Assembly (NCBI RefSeq): GCF_006494375.1
Contig: NZ_VHIZ01000041.1
Coordinates: forward strand, 174,229-238,228
DNA: 64,000 bases
Origin: Pantoea anthophila
GTDB lineage: Bacteria; Pseudomonadota; Gammaproteobacteria; Enterobacterales; Enterobacteriaceae
Direction: 5' to 3'
Below the pieces are notes generated by a model. That model saw only the letters and a list, made by a program, of their open reading frames with translations. It searched no databases and was not told where the DNA came from. Each line of letters opens with the position of its first letter. The stretch's first letter is position 1. The translations under genes were made by a program, and so were the position numbers. This document shows, piece after piece, positions 15,471-26,159 of this stretch.

Positions 15471-16601
15471 ATGAAAACAAACGGCAAAGGCCCTGCACTC
15501 CTGCGACTGAACAATCAGAAACGGGTAATGGCCCGGTTACGTAAATTGCGCGTCACGTCGCGTCAGGATCTGGCGGAGGCACTGGAACTCAGTAAGAACA
15601 CCGTCTCACTCATCATCGATGACCTGCTGGATCAGGGGCTGATTGAGGAGCTGGGACCGGTCAGCGTGGCGGCCGCCGGACGGCCTAAAATCGGCATCGC
15701 CCTGCGGCCGGAAAAGCTCAAGAGCGCGGGCATTATGGTGGAACGCAACGTCATCCACTGGCGGGTCTGCGACTACTTTTCGCAGGTACTGGCGGAACAG
15801 ACGCTGCGCACCGATACCAGTAACCCGACCCGCCTGCTGGCGGAGCTGGCGATGCTCTGCCGGGAACTGACAGAGCGCTATCCCGATCTGCTTGGCTTCG
15901 GCCTTGGCTTTCCCGGCATCGTCGATCCCCGCCGGGGCTGGATGCATCTCTCCCTGCCGCTTGAATGGCAGGATGTTGACCTGCTGAGCACGCTGCGCAG
16001 ACACGTTCGCCTGCCCATCCGCATCATGAACAATGTCAAAGCGGCGGCGCTGCTGGCCGTCGAGCAGCACGGACTCTCCGTGGAGAGCGGGCATTTTTAT
16101 CTGCGGATTGCCGAGGGCATCGGCGGCGCACTGATCCAGCATGGCGACGTCTTTACCGGGCACAGCTGGACCGCGGGTGAGGCGGGACATCTGATCGTTC
16201 AGCCCGGCGGGCCACGTTGCAGCTGTGGCCGGCGCGGCTGTCTGGAGGCGCTGGTCAGCAAACCTGCCGTGAATCAGCTGCTGGCGCAGCATCAGCCTGG
16301 CCTGAGCTGGCAGAACCGCGACAGCGCGCCACGCGTGGTGGATACGGTGATGACCCAGGCGGGGGGCTATCTCGGTGCGGCGCTGAGTCAGATCATGCTG
16401 CTGCTGAACCCCGCCACCATCATCATTGATTGCCCGTGGAGCGCCAGCGAGCTTTTCTGCAAAGCGGTGCGCGACACGGCGCATGGCAACGCCTTCGCCT
16501 TTACCGCCACGCACACCCAGCTGCACTTCCCCACGACCCGGATTGATCCGGCGAACGGGCTGGCGCTGGCGGTGCTGGAGCAGAGTGAGCAGCGGGTGTG
16601 A
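15471..16601 (+). CDS. ROK-family transcriptional regulator (NagC/XylR-type)
   Basis: 376 residues from the ATG at 15471; an upstream in-frame TTG (15456) and GTG (15468) are alternatives. An N-terminal winged helix (about 20-75: RKLRVTSRQDLAEALELSKNTVS) joins a ROK sugar-kinase-like domain that has the zinc motif CSCGRRGC at about 247. In such regulators a sugar or sugar phosphate releases DNA. It converges on xylR with an 18-base gap and stands at the end of the xylose region, so xylose or another pentose is a guess for its ligand. Control by CRP is likely from the site at 15385. Confidence 0.83.
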   Translation: MKTNGKGPALLRLNNQKRVMARLRKLRVTSRQDLAEALELSKNTVSLIIDDLLDQGLIEELGPVSVAAAGRPKIGIALRPEKLKSAGIMVERNVIHWRVCDYFSQVLAEQTLRTDTSNPTRLLAELAMLCRELTERYPDLLGFGLGFPGIVDPRRGWMHLSLPLEWQDVDLLSTLRRHVRLPIRIMNNVKAAALLAVEQHGLSVESGHFYLRIAEGIGGALIQHGDVFTGHSWTAGEAGHLIVQPGGPRCSCGRRGCLEALVSKPAVNQLLAQHQPGLSWQNRDSAPRVVDTVMTQAGGYLGAALSQIMLLLNPATIIIDCPWSASELFCKAVRDTAHGNAFAFTATHTQLHFPTTRIDPANGLALAVLEQSEQRV

Positions 16602-16619
16602 GGCCGCAGAGACTCTCCC

Positions 16620-17798
16620 CTACAACACATTCTCCCCGTGATGCTGCCGGTACTCTTTCGGGGTGGTGTCGTAGCTTTTGCGGAAGACCGAGTAGAAATA
16701 CTGCAACGAGGGGTAGCCGCACATCTGTGAGATCTCATTGATGTTAAGCGATGAAGACGCGAGCAGTTCGCGCGCTTTTTCCAGCTTTTCGCGGTGGATC
16801 ATCGCATGAATGGTGTCGCCGGTTTCATCCCGGAAGCGTTTTTCCAGATTGGAGCGTGATAGCCCGACCGCATCCAGCACCTGCTCCACCTTGATCCCCT
16901 TGCAGGCATTAAAGCGGATGTAGTGCATTGCCTGAATCACCGCCGGGTCGCGCAGCGAGCGGAAGTCGGTCGAGCGGCGGGCGATCACTTTTACCGGCGG
17001 CACCAGAATGCGCTGAAGCGGCAGAGGCTGCTTATCCAGCAGCCGGTGCAGCAGCTTGGCCGCCTGATAGCCCATCTGCCGCGAGCCCTGCGCCACGGAC
17101 GAGAGCGCCACGCGCGACAGATAGCGGGTCAGCTCCTCATTATCAATCCCGATCACCGTAAGCTTCTCCGGCACCGGAATTTTCAGATGTTCGCACGCCT
17201 GCAGCAGGTGCCGCGCCCGTGAGTCGGTGACGGCGATAATCCCGGTTTGCGGCGGCAGCGTCTGCAGCCAGTCGGCGAGCCGGTTCTGGGCGTGCTGCCA
17301 GTTGGCAGGCGCGGTTTCCATTCCCTGATAGACCACGCCCTGATAGCGCTCGCGCCCCACCAGCTGGCGAAACGCCTGTTCCCGCTCCTGCGCCCAGCGC
17401 TTGCCGCTGGAGGCCGGTAATCCATAAAAGGCAAAGCGGTTGATCCCCTTCTCTTTCAGGTGCAGAAAGGCTTTCTCTACCAGCGCGGCGTTGTCAGTGG
17501 CGATGTAGTGCACCGGCGGATAATCTTGCGGCCGGTGGTAGGAGCCTCCGACGCCCACTATCGGCACGGAGACATTCGACAGCAGGGTTTCGATGGAGCG
17601 ATCGTCGTAATCGGCGATCACCCCATCTCCCAGCCATTCGCGGATGTTGTCGATGCGGCAGCGGAAATCTTCTTCGATGAAGATATCCCAGTCAGTCTGC
17701 GATGCCTGCAGATACTCCCCGACCCCCTCCACAACCTGGCGGTCATATACTTTGTTGGCGTTAAACAGCAGGGTAATGCGATAGCGTTTGTCATGCAT
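16620..17798 (-). CDS. xylR: Xylose operon activator XylR
   Basis: 392 residues, the length of E. coli XylR, starting MHDKRYRITLLFNANKVYD (the frame to 17834 adds 12 atypical residues). The N-terminal LacI/PBP-like domain (about 1-270) binds D-xylose; the C-terminal AraC domain (about 285-392: GLSRSNLEKRFRDETG; INEISQMCGYPSLQYFYSVFRKSY) binds DNA as two helix-turn-helices. It activates xylAB and xylFGH. It is the last gene of xylFGHR, 93 bases after xylH, as in E. coli. Confidence 0.97.
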   Translation of the reverse strand: MHDKRYRITLLFNANKVYDRQVVEGVGEYLQASQTDWDIFIEEDFRCRIDNIREWLGDGVIADYDDRSIETLLSNVSVPIVGVGGSYHRPQDYPPVHYIATDNAALVEKAFLHLKEKGINRFAFYGLPASSGKRWAQEREQAFRQLVGRERYQGVVYQGMETAPANWQHAQNRLADWLQTLPPQTGIIAVTDSRARHLLQACEHLKIPVPEKLTVIGIDNEELTRYLSRVALSSVAQGSRQMGYQAAKLLHRLLDKQPLPLQRILVPPVKVIARRSTDFRSLRDPAVIQAMHYIRFNACKGIKVEQVLDAVGLSRSNLEKRFRDETGDTIHAMIHREKLEKARELLASSSLNINEISQMCGYPSLQYFYSVFRKSYDTTPKEYRQHHGENVL

Positions 17799-17891
17799 GG
17801 TGGCGCGTTCCCTTAAATGCTCAGCGCATTGCATAGCACGGCTGACAGGGGCAAAAAAATTGTTTGCGCCACAATGTGATCGTCCGCGCGA

Positions 17892-19076
17892 TTACACCCG
17901 ACGCCGCGTGGCCGTATCCATCCACACCGCCAGCAGCAGAATCGCCCCTTTGACGATGTACTGCCAGAAGGTCGGCACATCCATCATGCTCATGCCGTTA
18001 TCCAGCGATGCCATGATAAAGGCGCCCATCACCGCCCCGGCCACGGAACCGACGCCCCCGGCCAGACTGGTGCCGCCGATGACACAGGCGGCGATCGCGT
18101 CGAGTTCCGCGATGTTACCCGCCGACGGCGAGCCTGCGCCCAGCCGCGAACTGAGGATCAGTCCGGCGATCGCCACCATCACGCCGTTGATGGCAAACAC
18201 CGCCAGCTTGGTGCGCGCCACGTTAATGCCCGAAAGGCGCGCAGCATCGATATTGCCGCCGATGGCGTAGATACGACGGCCAAAGGCGGTGCGGGTAGCC
18301 ATAAACATACCCGCCAGCAACAGCATGACCAGCAGCAATACCGGCGTCGGCACGCCGCGATAGTCATTAAGTAACCAGATGGCCCCCAGCACCAGAATCG
18401 CGGTAATCGCCTGACGGCCCACCGTGCCGCTGGCCGCGCCCTGCGGCAGCCCGAGCTGCTGACGGCGCAGCCGCAGACGCCACTGCCACAGCATAAACAG
18501 CGCCAGACCGACAAAGCCAAAGCCGAAACCGACGCCGTCCGGCAGATAGCTCTGACCAATCTGCGACATTCCCGGCGTAATCGGCGCCACCGTGGTGCCG
18601 TCGGTAATCCCGACCAGGATGCCGCGGAACGCCAGCATCCCCGCCAGTGTGACGATAAACGACGGCACTTTGCGGTAAGCCACCCACCAGCCATTCCAGG
18701 TGCCGAGCAGCAGCCCCAACACCAGCGTCACAACGATAGTCAGCGGCAGCGGCCAGCCAAGCCAGACGTCGAATATCGCCGCGGCCCCGCCGAGCAGGCC
18801 CATCATCGAACCCACCGACAGGTCGATCTCCGCCGAGATAATCACGAACACCATGCCGACGGCCAGGATGCCGGTGATGGCGGTCTGACGCAGCAGGTTA
18901 GAGACGTTACGCGCACTGAGCCATGCGCCATCGGTGGTCCAGGTAAAGAACAGCGCAATCACGACAATCGCGCCCAGCATTACCAGCACCTGCAGGTCAG
19001 GCAGCGTGAACCTGCCCGGTGACGGTTTGCCCGGCGTGCCGGAGAGGCGGCTTTGGGTACTTTCACTTTTAAGCAT
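17892..19076 (-). CDS. xylH: Xylose ABC transporter permease XylH
   Basis: 394 residues (E. coli 393), a BPD_transp_2-type permease with about 11 membrane segments; [26 protein letters not shown] and the loop [30 protein letters not shown] are family marks. It forms the membrane channel of the XylFGH importer. The ATG at 19076 matches the family N-terminus and overlaps the xylG stop by eight bases; ATG 19085 is a possible longer start. Inner membrane. Confidence 0.96.
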   Translation of the reverse strand: MLKSESTQSRLSGTPGKPSPGRFTLPDLQVLVMLGAIVVIALFFTWTTDGAWLSARNVSNLLRQTAITGILAVGMVFVIISAEIDLSVGSMMGLLGGAAAIFDVWLGWPLPLTIVVTLVLGLLLGTWNGWWVAYRKVPSFIVTLAGMLAFRGILVGITDGTTVAPITPGMSQIGQSYLPDGVGFGFGFVGLALFMLWQWRLRLRRQQLGLPQGAASGTVGRQAITAILVLGAIWLLNDYRGVPTPVLLLVMLLLAGMFMATRTAFGRRIYAIGGNIDAARLSGINVARTKLAVFAINGVMVAIAGLILSSRLGAGSPSAGNIAELDAIAACVIGGTSLAGGVGSVAGAVMGAFIMASLDNGMSMMDVPTFWQYIVKGAILLLAVWMDTATRRRV

Positions 19077-20589
19077 AATGTTCACTCCGCAGGGCAGCTT
19101 CCATCACCTGCTCCTGAGTCAGGTTATCGTTAACTAAATCGGCTTTGATCTGCCCTTCATGCATCACCAGCACCCGATCGCTCAGGCCCAGCACTTCCGG
19201 CAGCTCAGACGAAATCACAATGACAGCGATCCCCTGCTGAACCAGCGCATTGATCAGCAGATAGATCTCCTGACGCGCGCCCACATCGATGCCGCGCGTC
19301 GGCTCATCCAGAATCAGGATTTTCGGGTTCAGCAGCAGGCATTTCGCCAGAATGGCTTTCTGCTGATTGCCGCCGCTTAGCCGGCCAATCGGCAGTTCTG
19401 ACGAGGAGGTTTTGACCCGCAGCCGGCCGATCGCGTCGTTGATGGCCTGCTGCTCCTGCGCTTCATCCAGGGTCGAGAGCCGATGGCTGAACTGATCCAG
19501 CGCCGCCAGGGTAATATTTTTGCCCACCGCCATCAGCGGCACGATGCCATCCTTTTTGCGATCTTCCGGCACCATTGCGATGCCGTGCGCAATCGCAGCG
19601 CGGCAGTCGGTGATGCTGACCTGTTGACCATTGATCCAGATGTCGCCCTGCCAGCGGCCCGGCCAGACACCAAACAGACACTGCACCGTTTCGGTTCGGC
19701 CCGCGCCCACCAGCCCGGCGATGCCGAGGATTTCACCGCGTCGCAGCGTAAAAGAGACGTTGTTGACGCGGCGGATATGGCGGTTGACGGGATGCCAGGC
19801 GGTGAGGTTTTCCACCTTCAGCACCGGGTCGCCGATCTCATGCGGTGCATGCGGATAGAGCGCGGTCAGCTCGCGGCCGACCATCATGGTGATGATGTCA
19901 TCTTCGCTCATGCCCGCCGCCGGACGGGTGGCAATGTGCTGACCGTCGCGGATAACGCAGATGGTGTCGGAGATTGCCTTCACCTCATTCAGCTTGTGCG
20001 AAATGTAGATGCAGGCGATGCCGTGTTCACGCAGATTGCGGATGATACCGAGCAGCACCTCCGTCTCCTGCTCGGTCAGGGAGGAGGTCGGCTCATCCAG
20101 AATCAGCAGCCGGACCTGTTTGTTAAGGGCGCGGGCAATCTCCACCAGCTGCTGCTGGCCCAGACCTAACTCCCCCACGCGGGTGGCAGGAGAGACGTTA
20201 AGCCCGACCCGTGACAGCAGCTGCTGGCAGCGCAGGGTCATGGTTTCATCATCCACCATGCCGAACCGGCTCAGTTCGGCACCGAGGAAGATGTTCTCCA
20301 TCACCGTCAGTTGCCGCACCAGCGCCAGCTCCTGATGAATGATCACGATGCCTTTACGCTCGGTATCGCGAATCGTCTGTGCCTGAATTTCGTCGCCAGA
20401 GAAGTGGATCTGCCCCTCGAAATCGCCGTGCGGATAGAGTCCGCACAGGATTTTCATCAGGGTCGATTTGCCTGAACCATTCTCACCGCACAGCGACATC
20501 ACTTCGCCCGCCTCCAGGTGCAGGCTGACATCATTCAGCGCTTTCACGGCACCGAAACGCTTGGTGATGTTTTTCATTTCCAGCAGCAT
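19069..20589 (-). CDS. xylG: Xylose ABC transporter ATP-binding protein XylG
   Basis: 506 residues (E. coli 513) with two fused ABC cassettes. The first has Walker [10 protein letters not shown] (about 35) and signature [12 protein letters not shown]; the second has the degenerate GLVGAGRTE Walker A usual for sugar importers and signature LSGGNQQKA. It energises import of xylose through XylH. The C-terminus lacks about seven residues of the E. coli tail. It lies 28 bases after xylF and overlaps xylH. Confidence 0.96.
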   Translation of the reverse strand: MLLEMKNITKRFGAVKALNDVSLHLEAGEVMSLCGENGSGKSTLMKILCGLYPHGDFEGQIHFSGDEIQAQTIRDTERKGIVIIHQELALVRQLTVMENIFLGAELSRFGMVDDETMTLRCQQLLSRVGLNVSPATRVGELGLGQQQLVEIARALNKQVRLLILDEPTSSLTEQETEVLLGIIRNLREHGIACIYISHKLNEVKAISDTICVIRDGQHIATRPAAGMSEDDIITMMVGRELTALYPHAPHEIGDPVLKVENLTAWHPVNRHIRRVNNVSFTLRRGEILGIAGLVGAGRTETVQCLFGVWPGRWQGDIWINGQQVSITDCRAAIAHGIAMVPEDRKKDGIVPLMAVGKNITLAALDQFSHRLSTLDEAQEQQAINDAIGRLRVKTSSSELPIGRLSGGNQQKAILAKCLLLNPKILILDEPTRGIDVGARQEIYLLINALVQQGIAVIVISSELPEVLGLSDRVLVMHEGQIKADLVNDNLTQEQVMEAALRSEHYA

Positions 20590-20617
20590 CGACTGTTCTC
20601 CCTCACGCTTTGCGCGG

Positions 20618-21610
20618 TCAGAGTTCGCTCTGTTTGTGGAAACCGTCTTTCACCACGGTGCTTTCGATATTGTCTTTGTTAACCGGAATCGGCTTCAGCA
20701 GCCGCGACGGCACATCTTTCAGGCCGTTGTTCAGCGTGCTGTTGCTGGCGGGTGTTTTGCCATCGCCCAGCTCGACCGCGATTTTCGCCGCTTCGGTCGC
20801 CAGCTCGGTGATCGGCTTGTAAACGGTCATGGTCTGGGTGCCCGCTTTGATGCGCTTAATCGCCGCCAGATCGGCATCCTGGCCGGAGATGGCCACTTTC
20901 CCGGCCAGTCCCTGCGCGCTCAGCGCCTGAATCGCTCCCCCGGCGGTGGCATCGTTGGAGGCGACCACCGCATCGATATGGTTACCATTGGCGGTCAGGG
21001 CATTTTCCATAATCTTCAGCGCATTTTCCGGCAGCCAGGCATCGACCCACTGATCGCCAACAATTTTGATGCTGCCGTTATCGATATAGGGTTTTAACAC
21101 TTTCATCTGTCCGGCGCGGAACAGGCGGGCGTTATTATCCACCGGCGATCCGCCCATTAAAAAATAGTTGCCCTTAGGCACCTGTTTCACAATGCTTTCG
21201 GCCTGCAGTTCACCCACTTTTTCATTATCGAAAGAGATATAAAAATCGATATCGGCATTATTTATCATGCGATCATAGGCCAGCACTTTAATGCCTTCCC
21301 GCTTCGCTTCTGCGACGACGTTACTCAGCACCTGACCGTTGTAAGGAATAATGACCAGCACATCGACACCGCGATTGATCATATTTTCAATCTGCGACAT
21401 CTGGGTTTCTTCATTGCCGTTCGCAGACTGAACAAACACCTGAGCGCCCTGCGACTCGGCCTGTTTTACAAAGATATCGCGATCTTTCTGCCAGCGCTCC
21501 AGGCGCAAATCATCAATTGCCATGCCGATCTTCACTTCTTTCGCCAGGCTGGTCTGGCTGAACAGCGCCAGCGCCGCACAGGCAGCAAACAGTGCATGTT
21601 TCATCTTCAT
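20618..21610 (-). CDS. xylF: Periplasmic D-xylose-binding protein XylF
   Basis: 330 residues, as in E. coli, with a signal peptide [23 protein letters not shown] and the mature start [20 protein letters not shown]. It is a type I periplasmic binding protein; the segments [31 protein letters not shown] and SNDATAGGA line the xylose site in the family. I chose ATG 21610 because AGGA lies seven bases upstream; ATG 21619 is too close to it. First gene of xylFGHR, divergent from xylA. Confidence 0.96.
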   Translation of the reverse strand: MKMKHALFAACAALALFSQTSLAKEVKIGMAIDDLRLERWQKDRDIFVKQAESQGAQVFVQSANGNEETQMSQIENMINRGVDVLVIIPYNGQVLSNVVAEAKREGIKVLAYDRMINNADIDFYISFDNEKVGELQAESIVKQVPKGNYFLMGGSPVDNNARLFRAGQMKVLKPYIDNGSIKIVGDQWVDAWLPENALKIMENALTANGNHIDAVVASNDATAGGAIQALSAQGLAGKVAISGQDADLAAIKRIKAGTQTMTVYKPITELATEAAKIAVELGDGKTPASNSTLNNGLKDVPSRLLKPIPVNKDNIESTVVKDGFHKQSEL

Positions 21611-21954
21611 TGTGATCATCCTGTAGGTTGAGGCTATTTTCGTTTCAGGCCGATAAACCAGGCGGATGAATTGTTGCCCTTATTTCTGAATGACAGCAAT
21701 TACTGATTTTTATCCGGCTATTACGTTTTTTGGTTTATTTGTTTTTTTATGAGCGCGATCGGATTTTCATCCTTTTCGGAGAAACCATGCCGCGCGCGAC
21801 GCTCCGCGTGGAATAGCCTTATTTTGCGAGCCAGCGCACAAATAATAATTATCTGAAACCCGGAGTGAAATATCGTAATTGAGCTGAGTCAGTCACCCAT
21901 ATCAAATATGGCTTCAACGCAGACCATTCGGGTACTGATGCTAAGGAGCAAACC
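21611..21954. promoter_or_regulatory. xylF-xylA divergent regulatory region
   Basis: 344 bases between the two xylose transcription units with no gene. A CRP-like site TGCGA-GCCAGC-GCACA (21825-21840) matches the core at eight of ten positions. An inverted repeat CCATAT-CAA-ATATGG (21897-21911) lies about 45 bases before xylA and may overlap its -10. A GAAATATCGTAATTGAG stretch resembles half of an XylR site. The left part (21700-21760) is AT-rich with T runs. AAGGAG lies before the xylA ATG. Confidence 0.6.
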
Positions 21955-23277
21955 ATGCACGCTTATTTCGATCAGATCGATCGGGTTCGTTATGAAGGTC
22001 CCCAGTCGACGCATCCTCTCGCTTTCCGCCATTACAATCCTGATGAGGTGATCCTCGGCAAGACCATGGCGGAACATCTGCGCTTTGCCGCCTGCTACTG
22101 GCACACCTTCTGCTGGAACGGCGCGGATATGTTTGGTGTCGGCGCCTTTGATCGTCCCTGGCAGAAAAGCGGCGATGCATTGCAGCTGGCAAAGCAGAAG
22201 GCGGATGTGGCCTTTGAGTTCTTCCACAAGCTGAATGTGCCCTGGTACTGCTTCCACGACGTGGACGTCTCACCGGAAGGAGATTCGCTGCAAAGCTACA
22301 AAGAAAACTTTGCTGCCATGACCGATAAGCTGCTGGAGAAACAGCAGGAGACCGGCGTGAAACTGTTGTGGGGCACCGCTAACTGCTTTACCCATCCGCG
22401 CTATGGCGCAGGCGCGGCGACCAACCCCGATCCGGCTGTCTTTGCCTGGGCAGCGACGCAGGTCTGCAGCGCCATGCAGGCGACGAAAACGCTGGGTGGC
22501 GAAAACTATGTGCTGTGGGGGGGACGTGAAGGGTATGAAACGCTGCTGAATACCGATCTGCGTCAGGAGCGCGAGCAGATTGGCCGCTTTATGCAGATGG
22601 TCGTCGAGCATAAACATAAAATCGGCTTCCAGGGCACGCTGCTGATCGAACCGAAACCGCAGGAGCCGACCAAACATCAGTATGACTACGATGTCGCCAC
22701 GGTTTATGGCTTCCTGAAACAGTTCGGGCTGGAGAAAGAGATCAAGGTGAACGTGGAGGCGAACCACGCCACGCTGGCCGGTCACTCCTTCCATCACGAA
22801 ATTGCCACCGCCATTGCGCTGGGCATTTTCGGTTCGGTGGATGCGAACCGTGGCGATCCGCAGTGTGGCTGGGACACCGATCAGTTCCCGGTCAGCGTGG
22901 AAGAGAACGCGCTGGTGATGTATGAAATCCTTAAAGCGGGCGGCTTTACCACCGGCGGTTTAAACTTTGATGCCAAAGTGCGTCGTCAGAGCACCGACAA
23001 ATATGATCTCTTCTACGGTCATATCGGGGCAATGGATACAATGGCGCTGGCGCTGAAGGTGGCGGCGCGCATGATCAGCGACGGCGAGCTGGATAAGCGT
23101 GTGGCGCAGCGCTACAGCGGCTGGAATAGTGAGTTCGGCCAGCAAATTCTGAAAGGCGAGTTTTCCCTCGACGCGCTGGCGGCGCACGCTCAGCAGCAGC
23201 AGCTCAATCCGCAGCATCAGAGCGGGCGTCAGGAGCAGCTGGAAAATCTGGTGAATCACTATCTGTTTGATTTCTGA
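21955..23277 (+). CDS. xylA: Xylose isomerase
   Basis: 440 residues, as in E. coli XylA. A TIM-barrel enzyme of the long (class II) type that converts D-xylose into D-xylulose in the cytoplasm using two divalent metal ions. Visible marks: [10 protein letters not shown] with the catalytic His near 100, [27 protein letters not shown] and the metal-binding [20 protein letters not shown] stretch near 300-320. It starts the xylAB unit, 17 bases before xylB, and is divergent from xylF. Confidence 0.97.
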   Translation: MHAYFDQIDRVRYEGPQSTHPLAFRHYNPDEVILGKTMAEHLRFAACYWHTFCWNGADMFGVGAFDRPWQKSGDALQLAKQKADVAFEFFHKLNVPWYCFHDVDVSPEGDSLQSYKENFAAMTDKLLEKQQETGVKLLWGTANCFTHPRYGAGAATNPDPAVFAWAATQVCSAMQATKTLGGENYVLWGGREGYETLLNTDLRQEREQIGRFMQMVVEHKHKIGFQGTLLIEPKPQEPTKHQYDYDVATVYGFLKQFGLEKEIKVNVEANHATLAGHSFHHEIATAIALGIFGSVDANRGDPQCGWDTDQFPVSVEENALVMYEILKAGGFTTGGLNFDAKVRRQSTDKYDLFYGHIGAMDTMALALKVAARMISDGELDKRVAQRYSGWNSEFGQQILKGEFSLDALAAHAQQQQLNPQHQSGRQEQLENLVNHYLFDF

Positions 23278-23294
23278 ACCTTCAGGAGCGGAGC

Positions 23295-24737
23295 ATGTAT
23301 ATCGGGATCGATTTAGGCACCTCTGGCGTCAAAGTGGTGCTGATGGATGCACAGGGCAACGTGGTGGCGACAGAAACCTCGCCGCTGCAGGTTTCGCGTC
23401 CACACCCCCTGTGGAGCGAGCAGGATCCCGAAAGCTGGTGGCAGGCGCTGGATCAGGCGATGCAGGCGCTGAGCGCACAGCAGGATCTGGATGCCGTGCA
23501 GGCCATAGGGCTGAGCGGACAGATGCATGGAGCGACGCTGCTCGACAGCGCAAACCAGGTCTTACGCCCGGCCATGCTCTGGAATGATGGACGCAGTAAG
23601 GCGCAGTGCCGTGAGCTGGAGCAGAAGGTGCCGGATTCACGGGCGATCACCGGTAACCTGATGATGCCCGGCTTCACGGCCCCCAAAATGCTGTGGGTGC
23701 AGCAGCATGAACCGGCCATCTTCCGTCAGATCGCGCACGTGCTGCTGCCCAAGGATTACCTGCGCTGGCGGATGAGTGGCGACTTCGCTACGGATATGTC
23801 AGATGCCGCAGGCACGATGTGGCTGGATGTGGCGCAGCGTGACTGGAGCGATGTGATGCTGCACGCCTGCGATCTCAGTCGTGACCAGATGCCGCAACTC
23901 TATGAGGGCAATGCCCTGACCGGCACCTTACATGCTGACCTGGCGATACGCTGGAAGATGAACGCGGTGCCGCTGGCCGCTGGCGGGGGCGACAATGCCG
24001 CCGGTGCCGTGGGCGTCGGCATGACCGAACCCGGCCAGGGGATGCTGTCGCTGGGCACCTCCGGCGTCTATTTTGTGGTGAGCGACGGCTATCTCAGCAA
24101 TCCGCAGCAGGCTGTTCACAGCTTCTGTCACGCGCTGCCGCAGCGCTGGCATCTGATGTCGGTGATGCTGAGTGCAGCCTCCTGTCTGGACTGGGCCGCG
24201 ACGCTGACCGGCTGCCGGGATGTGCCTGAGCTGCTGGATGAAGCCGCGCGGGCGCGTGATGACGTGCCGCCACTCTGGTTTCTGCCCTATCTTTCCGGTG
24301 AACGCACGCCGCACAACAATCCCAACGCCCTCGGCGCCTTCTTTGGTTTTACCCACCAGCATGGTCGTCCCGAGCTGGCGCGGTCGGTGCTGGAGGGGGT
24401 CGGCTTTGCGCTGGCGCAGGGCATGGATGTGCTGCATGAGTGTGGCGTTCAGCCGGAGAGCATTATGCTGATCGGCGGCGGGGCGCGCAGTGCGCTGTGG
24501 CGTCAGATGCTGGCGGATATCAGCGGCCAGACGCTGGATTACTGTCATGGCGGCGAGGTTGGCCCGGCACTGGGCGCGGCCAGGCTGGCCCAGCAGGCGC
24601 TGGATGCCGGCGTCACCGTCCCGACACCGGTGCGGGTGCAGCGGCATCAGCCGGATCCCGGCAGAATGGCGGAGTACCGCTCACGCCGGGAAACCTTTGC
24701 AATCCTCTATCGGCAGCTCCTGCCGCTGATGAACTGA
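23295..24737 (+). CDS. xylB: Xylulokinase
   Basis: 480 residues of the FGGY kinase family (E. coli 484). The N-terminal phosphate loop is MYIGIDLGTSGVKVV; GLSGQMHGATLLD, the catalytic-Asp region AGGGDNAAGAVG (about 230-240) and FLPYLSGERTPHNNP follow. It phosphorylates D-xylulose to xylulose 5-phosphate, feeding the pentose phosphate pathway. Second gene of xylAB with GGAGCGGAGC before its start. A hairpin (24782-24807) lies between its end and the convergent MFS gene. Confidence 0.96.
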   Translation: MYIGIDLGTSGVKVVLMDAQGNVVATETSPLQVSRPHPLWSEQDPESWWQALDQAMQALSAQQDLDAVQAIGLSGQMHGATLLDSANQVLRPAMLWNDGRSKAQCRELEQKVPDSRAITGNLMMPGFTAPKMLWVQQHEPAIFRQIAHVLLPKDYLRWRMSGDFATDMSDAAGTMWLDVAQRDWSDVMLHACDLSRDQMPQLYEGNALTGTLHADLAIRWKMNAVPLAAGGGDNAAGAVGVGMTEPGQGMLSLGTSGVYFVVSDGYLSNPQQAVHSFCHALPQRWHLMSVMLSAASCLDWAATLTGCRDVPELLDEAARARDDVPPLWFLPYLSGERTPHNNPNALGAFFGFTHQHGRPELARSVLEGVGFALAQGMDVLHECGVQPESIMLIGGGARSALWRQMLADISGQTLDYCHGGEVGPALGAARLAQQALDAGVTVPTPVRVQRHQPDPGRMAEYRSRRETFAILYRQLLPLMN

Positions 24738-24781
24738 TCGTGCCTGCCCGGCGCACGCTGAGCAGCATCAGAAAGCCCTGA

Positions 24782-24807
24782 TGGCCGGGAGAGCGATCCC
24801 CCGGCCA
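24782..24807. terminator. Hairpin between convergent xylB and MFS gene
   Basis: TGGCCGGG pairs with CCCGGCCA with a short loop. No T run follows on either strand, so it may be a bidirectional Rho-assisted end or only an mRNA stabiliser. Confidence 0.4.
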
Positions 24808-24814
24808 CCGTCTG

Positions 24815-26053
24815 TCAGCCAATCGCGCCCAGCGTATCTTCCTGACCCTGCTTCTTCGGCAGCAGGAACAGCGTCGCCACAATATCCAGCAGATAAATCA
24901 GCGCCAGCAGGGTAATCGCCGCCGTGAACGAAAACTGACTGGCCAGCAGCCCTATCACCACCGGCCCAAAGCCGCCCACGCCACGACCCAGGTTGAACAG
25001 GACATTCTGCGCGGTGGCCCGCACCTGCGGCGGGAAGGTATCGGAAATCAGCGCACCGTAGCCGCCGATCATGCCGTTAACGAACATCCCCATGATCGCG
25101 CCGGTCACCAGCATAATGGTGGGATCGCGCAGCTGGGCGTAGACCACCACCATCACCACGGCACCAAACTGGTAGAGCAGGAAGATTTTCCAGCGCGCAA
25201 AGCGGTCGGCCAGCACGCCAAACAGCCAGATGCCAAAGGTCATGCCGACGACGGTGACCGCCGTCCAGAGACCCGATTTGGTCAGGCTGAAGCCAAAGCT
25301 GGAGGAGAGGTAGCTCGGCATCCAGATCATCAGCCCGTAGTAGCCAAAGTTCTGCACGGAACAGAGAATAAAAATGCCGAGGCTGGCTTTGGCGGTGGTG
25401 CGATCGCGCACCAGCAGCTTCAGGCGCGCCGGGAAAGAGAGCGATGGCACCTGCTTGACCTGACGCTGATACGCTTCCGGCTCGCCCATGCCGCGGCGGA
25501 TAGTAAACGAGACCAGCGCCGGCAGCAGCCCGACCAGGAACATGCCGCGCCAGCCGATAAGCGTCAGCAGCGGCGGCGTGATAAAGGCCGCCATCAGCAC
25601 GCCGAGCTGCCAGCCAATGCCGACCCACGCTGACGCGCGATTGCGCTTCTCCACCGGCCAGGCTTCGGCAATCAGCGCCATGCCGATACCAAACTCGCCG
25701 CCCAGTCCGACGCCCGCCAGCGTGCGCCAGGCGAGCAGATCCCAGTAGCCCTGCGCCACCGCGCACAGACCGGTGAAGACAGAAAAGACCAGAATCGTGA
25801 CGGTGAGCATACGGATGCGGCCAAAACGGTCGCTGAGATGACCAAACACGATGCCACCGATTACCGCGCCAATCAGCGTCCAGGTCACCAGCGATCCCGC
25901 CTGTGAGGGGTTGAGCGCCAGCGAAACGGAGATAGCCGGCAGCATAAAGCCGAGTATCAGCAGGTCGAATCCATCCATGGCATAACCACTGACCGCAGCC
26001 AGCATCGCTTTGCCGGGCGTGACGCCTGGCTTAGATTGGGGAGAAGGGGACAT
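24815..26053 (-). CDS. MFS transporter, aromatic-acid/organic-acid symporter type
   Basis: 412 residues with 12 predicted membrane helices. The start of helix 1 (VSGYAMDGFDLLILGFMLP) with Asp residues and the loop GHLSDRFGRIRML are marks of the AAHS/SHS symporters (PcaK, ShiA, NanT relatives). A second copy LFGVLADRFARWK follows the sixth helix, as usual. Substrate unknown; single gene without a catabolic partner, converging on xylB. Benzoate-like acids, shikimate, or a small carboxylate are all possible. Confidence 0.85.
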   Translation of the reverse strand: MSPSPQSKPGVTPGKAMLAAVSGYAMDGFDLLILGFMLPAISVSLALNPSQAGSLVTWTLIGAVIGGIVFGHLSDRFGRIRMLTVTILVFSVFTGLCAVAQGYWDLLAWRTLAGVGLGGEFGIGMALIAEAWPVEKRNRASAWVGIGWQLGVLMAAFITPPLLTLIGWRGMFLVGLLPALVSFTIRRGMGEPEAYQRQVKQVPSLSFPARLKLLVRDRTTAKASLGIFILCSVQNFGYYGLMIWMPSYLSSSFGFSLTKSGLWTAVTVVGMTFGIWLFGVLADRFARWKIFLLYQFGAVVMVVVYAQLRDPTIMLVTGAIMGMFVNGMIGGYGALISDTFPPQVRATAQNVLFNLGRGVGGFGPVVIGLLASQFSFTAAITLLALIYLLDIVATLFLLPKKQGQEDTLGAIG

Positions 26054-26159
26054 CTTTGCGCACCTCAGAGAGAAAAGTGCCGCAATTATAAAGAGTGTTC
26101 AGGGTGTGACCAATTGAAAAGGCTTATCCCTGCGCCGGGCAGGCACAGGGTAAGCGGGA

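Noticed and set aside
15471..16601. Naming the ROK gene xylR because it lies in the xylose region
   Set aside because: The AraC-type gene at 16620-17798 is the true enterobacterial XylR; the ROK protein's ligand is unknown.
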